Made by a program: the position numbers and the translations under genes. Positions 26,154 to 34,410 of a stretch of 55,775 nucleotides of DNA are shown here, piece by piece. This stretch comes from JAHEJX01 sp041605955. GTDB taxonomy: Bacteria; Actinomycetota; Acidimicrobiia; Spongiisociales; UBA5794. The stretch is from contig JBFIXI010000020.1 in NCBI GenBank assembly GCA_041605955.1, positions 1 to 55,775 of the forward strand. Reading direction: 5' to 3'. The notes under the pieces were generated by a model. That model ran no database searches. It was not told where the DNA came from and saw only the letters and a program-made list of their open reading frames with translations. Numbering within the stretch: position 1 is the stretch's first letter; each line of letters opens with the position of its first letter.

Positions 26154-27598
26154 CGGTCGACGTCTCCGAGAACCGGATCCATACTGGCCAGAGTCGCCAC
26201 GCTATCGGCGATGAGCGAATCGGTCATCGCGACCGGCAGCGCCTGCACGTGAGCGAACGAGGGCCCGCGGACGTGGACCCGCCACGGCCGGGAGCCGCCG
26301 GTCGACACGATGTACACCCCGAGCTCGCCGCGGGGCGATTCCACCGACTGCCAGGCCTCCCCCGCCGGGACCTTGAACCCCGAGGTGAAGATCTTGAAGT
26401 GGTGGATCAGAGCCTCCATCGACTCATCGATCCTCTTACGCGGCGGCGGGGTCACCTTGCGATCCTCCGTGCGATAGTCGCCGCCGGGGATCGTTTCGAG
26501 AATCTGGCGGGCGATGCCCAGCGATTGGTCGATCTCGGCGAGGCGCACCTTGTAGCGGTCCAGCACGTCGCCGTGCTTACCCACGGGCACGTCGAAGTCG
26601 TAGTTGTCGATTCCTGAATAGGGAAAGGCCTTGCGTAGATCGAAGTCGATGCCGGCCGCCCGCGCCACCGGGCCGGTGACGCCGTAGGCGCGGCACTCAG
26701 CGGGAGTGATGACCCCGACGCCTTCGGTGCGGTCGAGGAAGATCGGGTTCTCGTCCAGGATCTCGCGGTATTCGGTGACACCCGCCGGAACCGCCTCGAG
26801 CATCATCTCGACGTCGTCTTCCCACCCGTCGGGCAGATCGGCCGCCACGCCGCCGGGACGTATGTAGTTGTGGTTCATCCGCAGCCCGGTGACCTTCTCG
26901 AAGAAGTCGAGCAGCAGCTCGCGCTCCCGCCAGCCGTAGATCATCATCGAGATGGCGCCGATATCCATACCCTGGGTGGCCACCCACAGCAGGTGGCTGG
27001 AGACCCGGTTGAGCTCCGTCATCAGAATGCGAATGACTTGCGCCCGCGGCGGAATATCGACCTGCAGCAGCTTCTCGACAGCGAGCGAGTAGGCCAGCTC
27101 GTTGTGGAACGGTGACAGATAGTCCATGCGAGTCACGTTGGTGGGGCCTTGCAGCCAAGTGAGCGTCTCGCCGGTCTTCTCCATGCCAGTGTGCAGGTAG
27201 CCGATGATCGGCTTCACCCGGCGAACCGTCTCGCCTTCGAGTTCGATCTGGAGCCGGAGCACGCCGTGAGTCGAAGGGTGCTGCGGACCCATATTGATGA
27301 TCTGGCGCTCCTCTTCTTCGAGGAAGTCCTCCAGCTCGTAGTCATCTTCGACCACCGTGCCTCGCTGGATTCCGAGGACCCGGACGTCCTCCTCACCGAG
27401 CAGTTCCTGGGCACCTTCATCCGTGAAGCCGCGGTAGTCCTCCCGCTCCTCGGTCCCGGCCACCCAAATTTCACGGCGGCGGCGGCGCGCCGCTTCACCG
27501 GACTCCGGGGCCTGGGGCGACTCCTCCACCGCGACGGCGGCTTCCGCCGCGGCCGCTTCGGGCGCCTCGGACTCGGCTGTGGGCTTGTCGTCGCTCAT
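26150..27598 (-). CDS. nuoD: NADH-quinone oxidoreductase subunit D
   Basis: A 482-residue quinone-site subunit related to [NiFe]-hydrogenase large subunits. Seen: NMGPQHPSTHGVLRL with the quinone-contacting His, LHTGMEKTGE, and DYLSPFHNELAYSLAVEKLL. A long N-terminal extension (about 55 residues) rich in Ala and Glu, followed by RRRRR, precedes the conserved core. The ATG at 27598 is 2 nt after the nuoC stop. The extension resembles the one on NuoC and is probably disordered. Confidence 0.95.
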   Translation of the reverse strand: MSDDKPTAESEAPEAAAAEAAVAVEESPQAPESGEAARRRRREIWVAGTEEREDYRGFTDEGAQELLGEEDVRVLGIQRGTVVEDDYELEDFLEEEERQIINMGPQHPSTHGVLRLQIELEGETVRRVKPIIGYLHTGMEKTGETLTWLQGPTNVTRMDYLSPFHNELAYSLAVEKLLQVDIPPRAQVIRILMTELNRVSSHLLWVATQGMDIGAISMMIYGWRERELLLDFFEKVTGLRMNHNYIRPGGVAADLPDGWEDDVEMMLEAVPAGVTEYREILDENPIFLDRTEGVGVITPAECRAYGVTGPVARAAGIDFDLRKAFPYSGIDNYDFDVPVGKHGDVLDRYKVRLAEIDQSLGIARQILETIPGGDYRTEDRKVTPPPRKRIDESMEALIHHFKIFTSGFKVPAGEAWQSVESPRGELGVYIVSTGGSRPWRVHVRGPSFAHVQALPVAMTDSLIADSVATLASMDPVLGDVDR

Positions 27599-27600
27599 CG

Positions 27601-28182
27601 TCACTGCACCTTGTGGGCTTCCTTGAATTGGACGGGCACCGATCCAACGCCGTAGTCCTTGCGCAGCGGGTAGCCCTCCCAATCATCGGGCATGAGGATC
27701 CTGGTCAGGTCGGGGTGGCCGGCAAAGTCGATGCCGAACATGTCGTAGGCCTCACGTTCGTAGAAGTTGGCGCCGGGATATACGTCGGTGACAGTGGGCA
27801 CGCTCGGATCGGTGCCTTCTACACCGGCGCGGATGCGGAGGCGCTGCGGCATGTCGTAGCTCAGCACTGTGAGCACGACCTCGAAGCGGGGATGACGCCG
27901 GAAGTAGTCGACGGCGCACAGGTCGACGAAAGTCGTGAACCCCTGCGCCTTGGCGGCGGCCGCAACCGCGTGGTATTCCGCGGCGGTGACCTGGATGACC
28001 CACTCGTCGGCGGCCACGTGCCACGTCGTCGACGGGCTCGGCTCCACGATGGCGGCCAGTTCGACTTCCGATGGCAGCTCCCGCTCGGCGCCGGCCGCCT
28101 CCGTATGAAGCGCGGCGGCCTCCGCCTCGGCAACGTGCTCGGCCGCGATCGGCTCTTCTGCTGCCGGTTTCTCGTCGGCCAT
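27601..28182 (-). CDS. nuoC: NADH-quinone oxidoreductase subunit C
   Basis: A 193-residue peripheral subunit. The conserved C-terminal signature is present (FYEREAYDMFGIDFAGHPDL followed by RILMPDDWEGYPLRKDY). The first 40 residues are Ala/Glu-rich low complexity, then the core fold begins. The ATG at 28182 overlaps the nuoB stop (TGATG). NuoC and NuoD are separate genes here, not fused as in E. coli. Confidence 0.95.
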   Translation of the reverse strand: MADEKPAAEEPIAAEHVAEAEAAALHTEAAGAERELPSEVELAAIVEPSPSTTWHVAADEWVIQVTAAEYHAVAAAAKAQGFTTFVDLCAVDYFRRHPRFEVVLTVLSYDMPQRLRIRAGVEGTDPSVPTVTDVYPGANFYEREAYDMFGIDFAGHPDLTRILMPDDWEGYPLRKDYGVGSVPVQFKEAHKVQ

Positions 28183-28676
28183 CAACCCAACACACCCTCG
28201 ATGATGGGACGGCGAATCTCGCCGTCCATGACCTTCTGATGCAGCGTCAGGATGCCGTGCATCAGCGATTGCGGCCCAGGTGGGCAACCGGGCACGTAGA
28301 TGTCTACCGGCACCACCTGGTCGACTCCCTGCACCAAGGCGTAGTTGTTGAACATGCCGCCCGTGGAGGCGCAAGCGCCCATCGAGATCACCCACTTCGG
28401 CTCGCTCATCTGGTCGTACACCTGACGCAACACCGGGGCCATCTTTTGCGATACGCGGCCGGCGACGATCATCAGGTCGGCCTGACGCGGCGAGGCACGG
28501 AAGACCTCCATACCGAAGCGGCCGAGGTCGTTATGGGCGGCGCCGGTAGCCATCATCTCGATGGCACAGCACGCAAGGCCGAACACTGCGCCCCACATCG
28601 AGCGGGTCCTCGCCCAGTTGACCCCCTTCTCCAGGGTCGTGAGCAGCATTCCCGGAGCATTGACCTCTCCGGCCAT
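28182..28676 (-). CDS. nuoB: NADH-quinone oxidoreductase subunit B
   Basis: A 164-residue subunit holding the terminal [4Fe-4S] cluster N2, which reduces quinone. Cluster cysteines are seen in GLACCAIEMM (two adjacent), MGACASTGG and PGCPPGPQ. The ATG at 28676 overlaps the nuoA stop (TGATG). Confidence 0.97.
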   Translation of the reverse strand: MAGEVNAPGMLLTTLEKGVNWARTRSMWGAVFGLACCAIEMMATGAAHNDLGRFGMEVFRASPRQADLMIVAGRVSQKMAPVLRQVYDQMSEPKWVISMGACASTGGMFNNYALVQGVDQVVPVDIYVPGCPPGPQSLMHGILTLHQKVMDGEIRRPIIEGVLG

Positions 28677-29092
28677 CAGGCCGCCTCCTCCAGGTCTTCG
28701 GCAACGACTCGGCGGTAGCGGCCCCGGCGGGCAACATTCCAGTCCAGTGCGCCCCGCTTCCAGGCGTATACGAGCGTCTCCGCGAGCAATGCCACGAAGA
28801 TCGCCATGGCTCCTATGCCGGCCCAACCGAAGTCCTCGAACCGGGCCGCCCAGGCGAACAGGAAGATGAGCTCAACGTCGAAGATCACGAAGAGCATCGC
28901 CACCATGTAGAACTTCACCGGAAAGCGAGTAGCCGGCTCCTGCAGCGGGATGATGCCGCTCTCGTAGGGGGCCAGCTTCTCCGGCGTCGGGTTCTTCGGA
29001 GCCAGCCGCCAGGAGAGGTACATGGCGACGCTGGCGAATCCGATGCCGAGAATGATCATGAGGCCGATCGGCAGGTAATCCGCGAGCGTCAT
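28676..29092 (-). CDS. nuoA: NADH-quinone oxidoreductase subunit A
   Basis: A 138-residue membrane subunit with three helices; YESGI with the conserved acidic loop and VIFDVELIFLFAWA are typical. It is the first nuo gene. The ribosome site is strong (gggagg, 4 nt before ATG). The start region coincides with an imperfect Rex-box-like dyad, and a TAGTCT box lies about 20 nt upstream, so transcription of the operon probably starts here. Confidence 0.96.
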   Translation of the reverse strand: MTLADYLPIGLMIILGIGFASVAMYLSWRLAPKNPTPEKLAPYESGIIPLQEPATRFPVKFYMVAMLFVIFDVELIFLFAWAARFEDFGWAGIGAMAIFVALLAETLVYAWKRGALDWNVARRGRYRRVVAEDLEEAA

Positions 29093-29107
29093 GTGCCTCC
29101 CTTCACA
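29092..29107. promoter_or_regulatory. Rex-box-like dyad at the nuoA start
   Basis: On the plus strand: TGTGCC, four bases, TTCACA. The Rex consensus is TGTGAA-N4-TTCACA, so 10 of 12 positions agree. The site overlaps the nuoA ribosome site and start codon and lies just past a TAGTCT box (29113-29118, minus strand). A Rex gene is in the window at 43246. Confidence 0.4.
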
Positions 29108-29112
29108 TAGGG

Positions 29113-29118
29113 AGACTA
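29113..29118 (-). promoter_or_regulatory. Possible -10 box TAGTCT for the nuo operon
   Basis: TANNNT hexamer on the minus strand 20 nt before the nuoA ATG. The predicted start of transcription would fall at or inside the Rex-like dyad. Confidence 0.35.
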
Positions 29119-29159
29119 GAAACTGCGAGGCCTATCGGGAAATCAAACCTGGGCGGCGA

Positions 29160-29471
29160 CTATGTGGCCTGCGTGAGAGCGAATCCGACTAGCAGAAGGG
29201 CAAAAGGGCCGACGATCATGACGGCGCTGCGCACCCACTGGCTCCCCAGTCGTCGGGCAATCATCCATGTGAGGAATATGCCTAATCCCCACATTCCGAC
29301 GACCATGACCGTCAACAGCCGCTGCAAGTCTCCCCATCCCGGATCAGTGGCAGCGAGGAGACCGACGACCCCGAACCCGAAAGCGGCCAAGATGTGCAAG
29401 CCGAGGATCCAGCGGTCAACACGCGTCGCCGATCGACCGGGCACAGAGGGTGGGGGTGCCGAAATGCTCAT
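29160..29471 (-). CDS. Small three-helix membrane protein
   Basis: A 103-residue protein I do not recognise. After a short Pro/Ser-rich N-terminus come three hydrophobic helices at about 20-42, 50-70 and 80-100, with basic residues at the ends. It lies 67 nt upstream of nuoA on the same strand. Its promoter region is strikingly AT-rich with nested palindromes, and a TAATAT box is 5 nt before the ATG, so it is probably transcribed from its own leaderless promoter and may be regulated separately from nuo. Confidence 0.65.
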   Translation of the reverse strand: MSISAPPPSVPGRSATRVDRWILGLHILAAFGFGVVGLLAATDPGWGDLQRLLTVMVVGMWGLGIFLTWMIARRLGSQWVRSAVMIVGPFALLLVGFALTQAT

Positions 29472-29476
29472 GGCAC

Positions 29477-29482
29477 ATATTA
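29477..29482 (-). promoter_or_regulatory. -10 box TAATAT of the small membrane protein
   Basis: TAATAT on the minus strand ends 5 nt before the ATG at 29471. This is the AT-richest promoter-like stretch in the window. Confidence 0.45.
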
Positions 29483-29503
29483 GATATCTTTAGCTAAAGC
29501 TTT
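29483..29503. promoter_or_regulatory. Nested palindromes, candidate operator
   Basis: CTTTAGCTAAAG (29488-29499) is a perfect 12-bp palindrome. It is flanked by the palindromes AGATATCT (29483-29490) and AAAGCTTT (29496-29503). They sit immediately upstream of the TAATAT box, where a repressor or activator would bind. The cognate regulator is unknown. Confidence 0.4.
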
Positions 29504-29531
29504 CAAGAAGGATTTTGTTGGGCCGGTCGCT

Positions 29532-30794
29532 CTAACGGATCCCCGGCTCCGGACCGACTTTGACGATCTTCTCGATGGCGTGATAGATCCGCTCGGCCAT
29601 CCCATACTCCTCTGGCTCGAGCAGGTTGGCCATCACTTTGAGCACCCACTCCATCAGCGTCTGGTTGCGGATCCCTACGGACGTCAGCGTCCTCATCACC
29701 GCCGGATTGCCCACGGCGATCACGAACGCCCGCGCTACTCGGTGATAGTCGCCGTACTCCTGCTCGAGCGCATCCTCGTAGCGACGGAGCCGGCTCATGT
29801 CGTCGGAGCCCAGCGCTTCGGTGATGAACCCGGCAGCCAAACGCGCCGTCTCGTAGGCGTAGTCGATGCCCTCCCCGTTGAACGGATTGACCGCACCCGA
29901 TGCGTCGCCGATGGTGATCCAGTTGGGACCCACCTTGGGGCCCACCGAGAACGCCATGGGCAGCTTGCCGCCAACCGGGCGGGTCAATGCCGAATCGGCG
30001 GTCACATGCCAGTAGTCGGGCAGCCGCTCCATATAGGACTCGAGAACCTTCGACGTGTTCACCTCCTTCCAGCCCTTGAAGGTCGAGAGCACTCCGGCCC
30101 CGACGTTGATGGTTCCGTCTCCCAGCGGGAAGATCCAGCCGTAGCCGGGCATGGCTCGACCCTCGCGGTCGAGGATGTGGAGCTGGCTCTCCAACATGTC
30201 GTCGTGCGAGTTCGGTGAGGCAAAGTAGCCACGAACCGCCATGCCGTAGGGATAGTCGCGGCGCCGGTACGTGCCGAGGGCCCGGCCGAACCGTGACAGC
30301 GAGCCGTCGGCGACAACCACTACCTCCGGCTTCACAACCTCGACGTGTGTCTCCCCTGCGGCGTCCTTGATCCTCAGCTCTACTCCGGTGAGGCGACCAT
30401 TGTCGGTAACGGCCACCGCCTCGGTGCCGTCACGGACTACTGCACCTTGCTTGGCCGCCAGCTGCGCCACCTCCATGTCGAGATCAGCTCGCCGGATCAC
30501 ACCGCCCCAATTGGGATAGATCGTGTGCTGCGGCCACGGGATCTCGATCTTCATGTCGCCGGCATATGCGCGCAGCCCATTGATGCGATGCATCTGCGGG
30601 ATGTCGAACTCGAACCCCATGTCGAGCAGCTGATGGATGGCCCGTGGTGTCAATCCGTCGCCGCATGTCTTGTTACGGGGGTAATGCTTCTTCTCCACCA
30701 CCGTGACGCCCACCCCGGCCTTCGCCAGCCAATAGCCGGCGGCGGCGCCACCGGGGCCGCCGCCAACCACTAGAACCCGGGACTGATCGTTCAT
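29532..30794 (-). CDS. Geranylgeranyl reductase family FAD oxidoreductase, MenJ-like
   Basis: A 420-residue flavoprotein that would hydrogenate isoprenoid double bonds. Seen: VLVVGGGPGGAAAGYWLAKAG (FAD-binding GxGxxG), CGDGLTPRAI, VVVVADGSLSRFGRAL and ITIGDASGAVNPFNGEGIDY (second FAD motif). The start is the ATG at 30794, since the open frame upstream is another gene's frame. A TAACCT box lies 10 nt before it. It is one small gene away from nuoA on the same strand; in actinobacteria such enzymes often saturate one isoprene unit of menaquinone (MenJ), which fits its place beside complex I. Substrate is inferred. Confidence 0.85.
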   Translation of the reverse strand: MNDQSRVLVVGGGPGGAAAGYWLAKAGVGVTVVEKKHYPRNKTCGDGLTPRAIHQLLDMGFEFDIPQMHRINGLRAYAGDMKIEIPWPQHTIYPNWGGVIRRADLDMEVAQLAAKQGAVVRDGTEAVAVTDNGRLTGVELRIKDAAGETHVEVVKPEVVVVADGSLSRFGRALGTYRRRDYPYGMAVRGYFASPNSHDDMLESQLHILDREGRAMPGYGWIFPLGDGTINVGAGVLSTFKGWKEVNTSKVLESYMERLPDYWHVTADSALTRPVGGKLPMAFSVGPKVGPNWITIGDASGAVNPFNGEGIDYAYETARLAAGFITEALGSDDMSRLRRYEDALEQEYGDYHRVARAFVIAVGNPAVMRTLTSVGIRNQTLMEWVLKVMANLLEPEEYGMAERIYHAIEKIVKVGPEPGIR

Positions 30795-30844
30795 CACGTT
30801 CCGCAGGTTAGAACGGGCCGTTTCCCACCATGAATCCCCGCCGC

Positions 30845-32035
30845 TCAAGCGGCCGGGGCGCCGGCGAGATGCGCCCGTTGCGCCAGCACGATGCCGGCCA
30901 ACCCGGTCAGCGCGAATCCCGTGAGCACGGTCATGGGAGCAACCCACCCGCCACTCAAGTCGCGGAGAACGCCAACCAGCAGGGGGCCGAGCCCACCCAC
31001 CACGAGAGTTGCCATCTGCTGGATTCCCATCCGCCGGCCGTAATGATCGCGGCCGTACCACTGATCCATGGTGAGCGCCCTGAGAGGCAGAATGGCGCCG
31101 AAGGCGAGCCCGTAGACCACGAAGTGCGACGGCATGAACCAGTCGGGCCCAGACGGAATGGTCATGGCGGTGGCGATCACCAGCACGAGGCTGAACCAAG
31201 CGAGGACGGCTGCGGCCTGTCCGCGCCCCCCGAACACCGGGCCCAGAAAGCGGCCGGGCAGGCTTATCAGCGACGCCGCTCCGGCTAGGAGGGCCACCGT
31301 CTCTAGATCGAAGCCGGCCTCGCTGAATCGGTCGACCCGGTGCGCCAGCAGACCACCGAATGCGACCGAGAGCAGCACCATTCCGGAGGTCAATAGGGTG
31401 AACCGCCGATCGCGGAGCACGTCCTGCAGCGGCAGCGCAGCGGGTGGCGTCGCCGTGCGCGCGGCGCGTAGCCGCGGCGGAATCAGCCGGGCGGCGATCA
31501 GGCCGAGCACCGCAATGCTGATCCCCAAAATTCGCACCGTTGGCCGCCAACCCAGTGCGGAGTTCATCGCCTCGATGAGCGGGATGAACACGGCTCCGGC
31601 AAAACCGCCGATCACGGTGACCACCCCCAGTCCACGTGGCCGCCGGCGGGGCTCCATCGTCTGGTTGATCACCACGAATGCCGGCTCGTAGTAGGTCATG
31701 GCCGTCCCGGGGCCGATGAGCAACCACCACGAAGCCAGGAGAACCGGCGTCGATCCCGCCACGGAAAACGCCAGCATTCCCATCATCGTGATGATTCCGC
31801 CCACCAGAGCCACCAGCCGCGTGCCGTGACGATCCATCCAGCGTCCCAACGGGGCCGCCACGACCCCACTGACGACGACCGAGCCCGTATAGGCGAAGGA
31901 CAACATCGAGCTGGAGAACTCCGCGCCGGCCGCAGAATCGGTGACGTAGATCGAGAAGCCATACAGGATCGAACCGAAGCTGACGGTAAGCAGCACTCCG
32001 ACGGAAACCACCGCCAGCCACGGGCTTCGTTCCAT
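30845..32035 (-). CDS. MFS transporter
   Basis: A 396-residue major facilitator protein with about 12 helices. The loop between helices 2 and 3 reads GRWMDRHGTRLVALVGG, a clear MFS motif A variant. The middle loop (about 190-210) is short and basic. It looks most like the oxalate/formate or monocarboxylate group, but the substrate cannot be read. A TAGCTT box 6 nt before the ATG and the lack of a ribosome site suggest a leaderless start. It lies between the lipoprotein and the geranylgeranyl reductase with no evident functional link. Confidence 0.82.
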   Translation of the reverse strand: MERSPWLAVVSVGVLLTVSFGSILYGFSIYVTDSAAGAEFSSSMLSFAYTGSVVVSGVVAAPLGRWMDRHGTRLVALVGGIITMMGMLAFSVAGSTPVLLASWWLLIGPGTAMTYYEPAFVVINQTMEPRRRPRGLGVVTVIGGFAGAVFIPLIEAMNSALGWRPTVRILGISIAVLGLIAARLIPPRLRAARTATPPAALPLQDVLRDRRFTLLTSGMVLLSVAFGGLLAHRVDRFSEAGFDLETVALLAGAASLISLPGRFLGPVFGGRGQAAAVLAWFSLVLVIATAMTIPSGPDWFMPSHFVVYGLAFGAILPLRALTMDQWYGRDHYGRRMGIQQMATLVVGGLGPLLVGVLRDLSGGWVAPMTVLTGFALTGLAGIVLAQRAHLAGAPAA

Positions 32036-32041
32036 GGGCGC

Positions 32042-32047
32042 AAGCTA
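32042..32047 (-). promoter_or_regulatory. -10 box TAGCTT, leaderless start of the MFS gene
   Basis: TAGCTT on the minus strand ends 6 nt before the ATG at 32035, inside the 35-nt gap after the lipoprotein gene. Confidence 0.45.
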
Positions 32048-32070
32048 CCGGCTCGGCGGCTGCGAAGGGC

Positions 32071-33756
32071 TCACTGACCGAGCGGCGTGCCTTGCGGAGC
32101 CGGGCGAGCGCCGACGACGACAAATGTCCCCGAACGCTGCTCGAGCTCGAGGATGGTGAGCACCGGTGCTTCATCGGTGGCGAGCGCAGTCGGTTCCGGG
32201 CTTCCGGGTTCGTATTCGACGAGCTCGAATCCCGCGGCTGCTACCGCTTCGGCCACCTCGAGGAACTCACCACTGAGGCCGGGCCCCACCGTTCCCTCGC
32301 GCACGATCCGCTCGACCTCGGCGACCGCAGCCGCCGCAGCCGTTAGATCGCCCTCGATGATCAGGTCCTGCGCGTAGGCGATCAGCGCTTCGACTGCGAC
32401 CAGACTCGGCCGCGTAGCGTCACGCATTGCCAGGGAGTCTTGACCAGTGGCAGTCACCGATGGATACACGAAGTAGTTGGGATACGGGCTGTAGGCGGCC
32501 TGGAAACGGCGCCGCGCGTCCTGCAGGGCCACCGTCAGCGCCAGGTCGATGATCTGCTCGGATGCCTCGAACGACTCCACCCACTCGTCGAACCCCTCTT
32601 GCAGCGTGGCGAGATCAACCCCCAACACCTCGGTTGCCGCCGCGTCGAGCCACACGCTGCCCCCAGCCTCGAGCTCCGAGTCGTAGAGGTCGAGCAGGGC
32701 CGCCAAGCCGTAGTCGGAGACGAGAAACTCGGTGAACGCCCCCACCGCGGCATAGCGCGTCTCATGCTGCATATCCCGGAAGCCATCGAACAGCTCGACC
32801 AGATTCGGGAGCGCCCCGCGGTCGGCCAGCGCCCGCGCCCGGGCGCCGAGTGGCTCCGGCTTGAAGTGACCGCGAGTGAACTGGACGGCAACGCCCTCGA
32901 TGAGCGGCCACGGCGTGCTGTGCTCGAGTTGATCGGTTACCGCGTGCGCCAGCTCGTGGAGCACGGTTTGGCGAAACGTCGACCGCCGCCCCGGGCTGAA
33001 GTCGCGGTCGAGATAGGAGACAACCACCTCGTCCCCGGCGTAGCCGCCGTTGCCCCACAGGGTGTCGATGAGCACGAAGTCGACTGTGGGTAGTTCGAGC
33101 CCGAAGTGCGCTTCGACCTCGGCGGCCGCCTCATTGATGATCGCCATCAGCTCGGCCAGGTCACGCTCGGCGGCGCTGTTCTCCAGATAGGTGACCCGGC
33201 AGCACTCGGTCTTCTCCGTCAGCCACCCGGTATCGGACTCCTGGTTGGGCCGACCGGCGGCCGGGGTGACCACGACTCGCTGGGTCACATCGATCTCGAG
33301 ACCCGGCTCCAGCTGCGCGGCGACTCGCACCCAATGCCCGCCCAGCGCACCAGTCGTGTCGAATGCGTTGGGGAAGACGATGACATCACCCAGCAGCGGA
33401 TCTCCCCCAAGCACGGCCACAACGTCGATTGGAGCGCCGTCGACCGTGACTTCGGCCGACTCCAGTCGATACTTGCCGAAACCACCGACGGGAACTTCGA
33501 AGGTGAGCACGTCTCCCTCGTAGTGGTTCGGTCCGGGGAATGCCCACACCTTCTGTTCGGGCAACGTCACGACTCGGGCCGGCTCCGGCGGCTCAGTCGT
33601 CACCGTGGTGGTGGTCAGAGCCGGAGAAGAAGGTGCCGACGCGAGCTCCACAGAGGACGTCGCCTTCGGCATGGGCTCCGACGCAACCGGAGAACAGGCC
33701 GCCAGGACCAATGCGCATGCCAGCGCCGCCCGCGCCAGGCTCTTGGGGGAACTCAT
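32071..33756 (-). CDS. Lipoprotein with gluzincin-type metallopeptidase domain
   Basis: A 561-residue secreted protein. The signal peptide ends in a lipobox, LVLAAC, with lipidated Cys21. A Thr/Pro-rich linker follows. The core holds HELAH (residues 267-271) in VLHELAHAVTDQ, with Glu287 in LIEGVAVQF as likely third zinc ligand, the pattern of the peptidase MA clan. A WLDAAATEVLGV segment and a C-terminal helical part resemble other actinobacterial lipoproteins of this kind. The substrate is unknown. The TAGCAT box 7 nt before the ATG suggests a leaderless transcript. Two adjacent Cys (about residue 190) may form a disulfide. Confidence 0.8.
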   Translation of the reverse strand: MSSPKSLARAALACALVLAACSPVASEPMPKATSSVELASAPSSPALTTTTVTTEPPEPARVVTLPEQKVWAFPGPNHYEGDVLTFEVPVGGFGKYRLESAEVTVDGAPIDVVAVLGGDPLLGDVIVFPNAFDTTGALGGHWVRVAAQLEPGLEIDVTQRVVVTPAAGRPNQESDTGWLTEKTECCRVTYLENSAAERDLAELMAIINEAAAEVEAHFGLELPTVDFVLIDTLWGNGGYAGDEVVVSYLDRDFSPGRRSTFRQTVLHELAHAVTDQLEHSTPWPLIEGVAVQFTRGHFKPEPLGARARALADRGALPNLVELFDGFRDMQHETRYAAVGAFTEFLVSDYGLAALLDLYDSELEAGGSVWLDAAATEVLGVDLATLQEGFDEWVESFEASEQIIDLALTVALQDARRRFQAAYSPYPNYFVYPSVTATGQDSLAMRDATRPSLVAVEALIAYAQDLIIEGDLTAAAAAVAEVERIVREGTVGPGLSGEFLEVAEAVAAAGFELVEYEPGSPEPTALATDEAPVLTILELEQRSGTFVVVGARPAPQGTPLGQ

Positions 33757-33763
33757 CGACCCA

Positions 33764-33769
33764 ATGCTA
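33764..33769 (-). promoter_or_regulatory. -10 box TAGCAT, leaderless start of the lipoprotein gene
   Basis: TAGCAT on the minus strand ends 7 nt before the ATG at 33756. No ribosome site is present. Confidence 0.5.
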
Positions 33770-33850
33770 TGGGCCGCGCACGTTTAGGCCGTGTTTGGAG
33801 AGTGCCAAGAACGCAGAACTGTGAGGCCGGCAGCCCGCGCCGGGTTGGGC

Positions 33851-34405
33851 TCATCCGGCGGGAGCCGGTGCCGCGTCGACGACTTCGCAGTCGGCGGCTG
33901 CGGCCGCGAGGTCTTGGCCGCCGAAGTTGACTCTGTCGAAAACGACCACGGCGGCAATCTCGGCTTCGGTCAGCAGCGGATCCATCCCCGGCATGGCCGT
34001 CCCCCAAGCCCCCACCGGCGTGTTGTTGGCTCCGTAGGTCTCATCCGGCCATGCCGTGGTGCCCAAGGCCACCAAACGGATGTGTTCATCGCACCACCCG
34101 TCCGGAAACGTGACCAGGACGGCGCCGTCGGCTACCGACGGACCGGATCCCCCAGCGCCGTCGTCGCCATGACACACCGCGCATTGTCCACGGCCGTAGT
34201 AGATCTCGCGGCCCGCGCCGAGCAGCGTTGCCAGCTCCGGATCCACCGCGGCGTCGATTGTCTGCTGGGTTGGAGCGGTGTCGGCGGGTGAGCTAGCAGG
34301 CGAGCAGGCGGCCACGGTTGCGAATATGACGGTGGCGAGGATGACTCTTCCGAAGATGACGACGCCGAACGGCCGGCGCCCCCCTGGTCCCAATGGTTTC
34401 CGCAC
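33851..34405 (-). CDS. Lipid-anchored class I cytochrome c
   Basis: A 184-residue cytochrome with one heme (CAVCH in GQCAVCHGDDGAGG) and Met in TAMPGM as likely sixth ligand. The N-terminus is a signal peptide ending in VAAC, so it is probably a lipoprotein. It is a close paralogue of the upstream cytochrome: the two share the GAVLVTFP segment, an extra Cys pair (WC and DC, likely a disulfide) and the NFGGQDLA-type end. I use the GTG at 34405; an ATG at 34450 would overlap the upstream gene by 40 nt. Third gene of the leftward electron-transfer operon. Confidence 0.82.
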   Translation of the reverse strand: MRKPLGPGGRRPFGVVIFGRVILATVIFATVAACSPASSPADTAPTQQTIDAAVDPELATLLGAGREIYYGRGQCAVCHGDDGAGGSGPSVADGAVLVTFPDGWCDEHIRLVALGTTAWPDETYGANNTPVGAWGTAMPGMDPLLTEAEIAAVVVFDRVNFGGQDLAAAAADCEVVDAAPAPAG

Positions 34406-34410
34406 CGGGC

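Noticed and set aside
33763..33850. TTGG-N6-CCAA dyad near 33800 as a regulator site
   Set aside because: Only four paired bases on each side; too weak to separate from chance.
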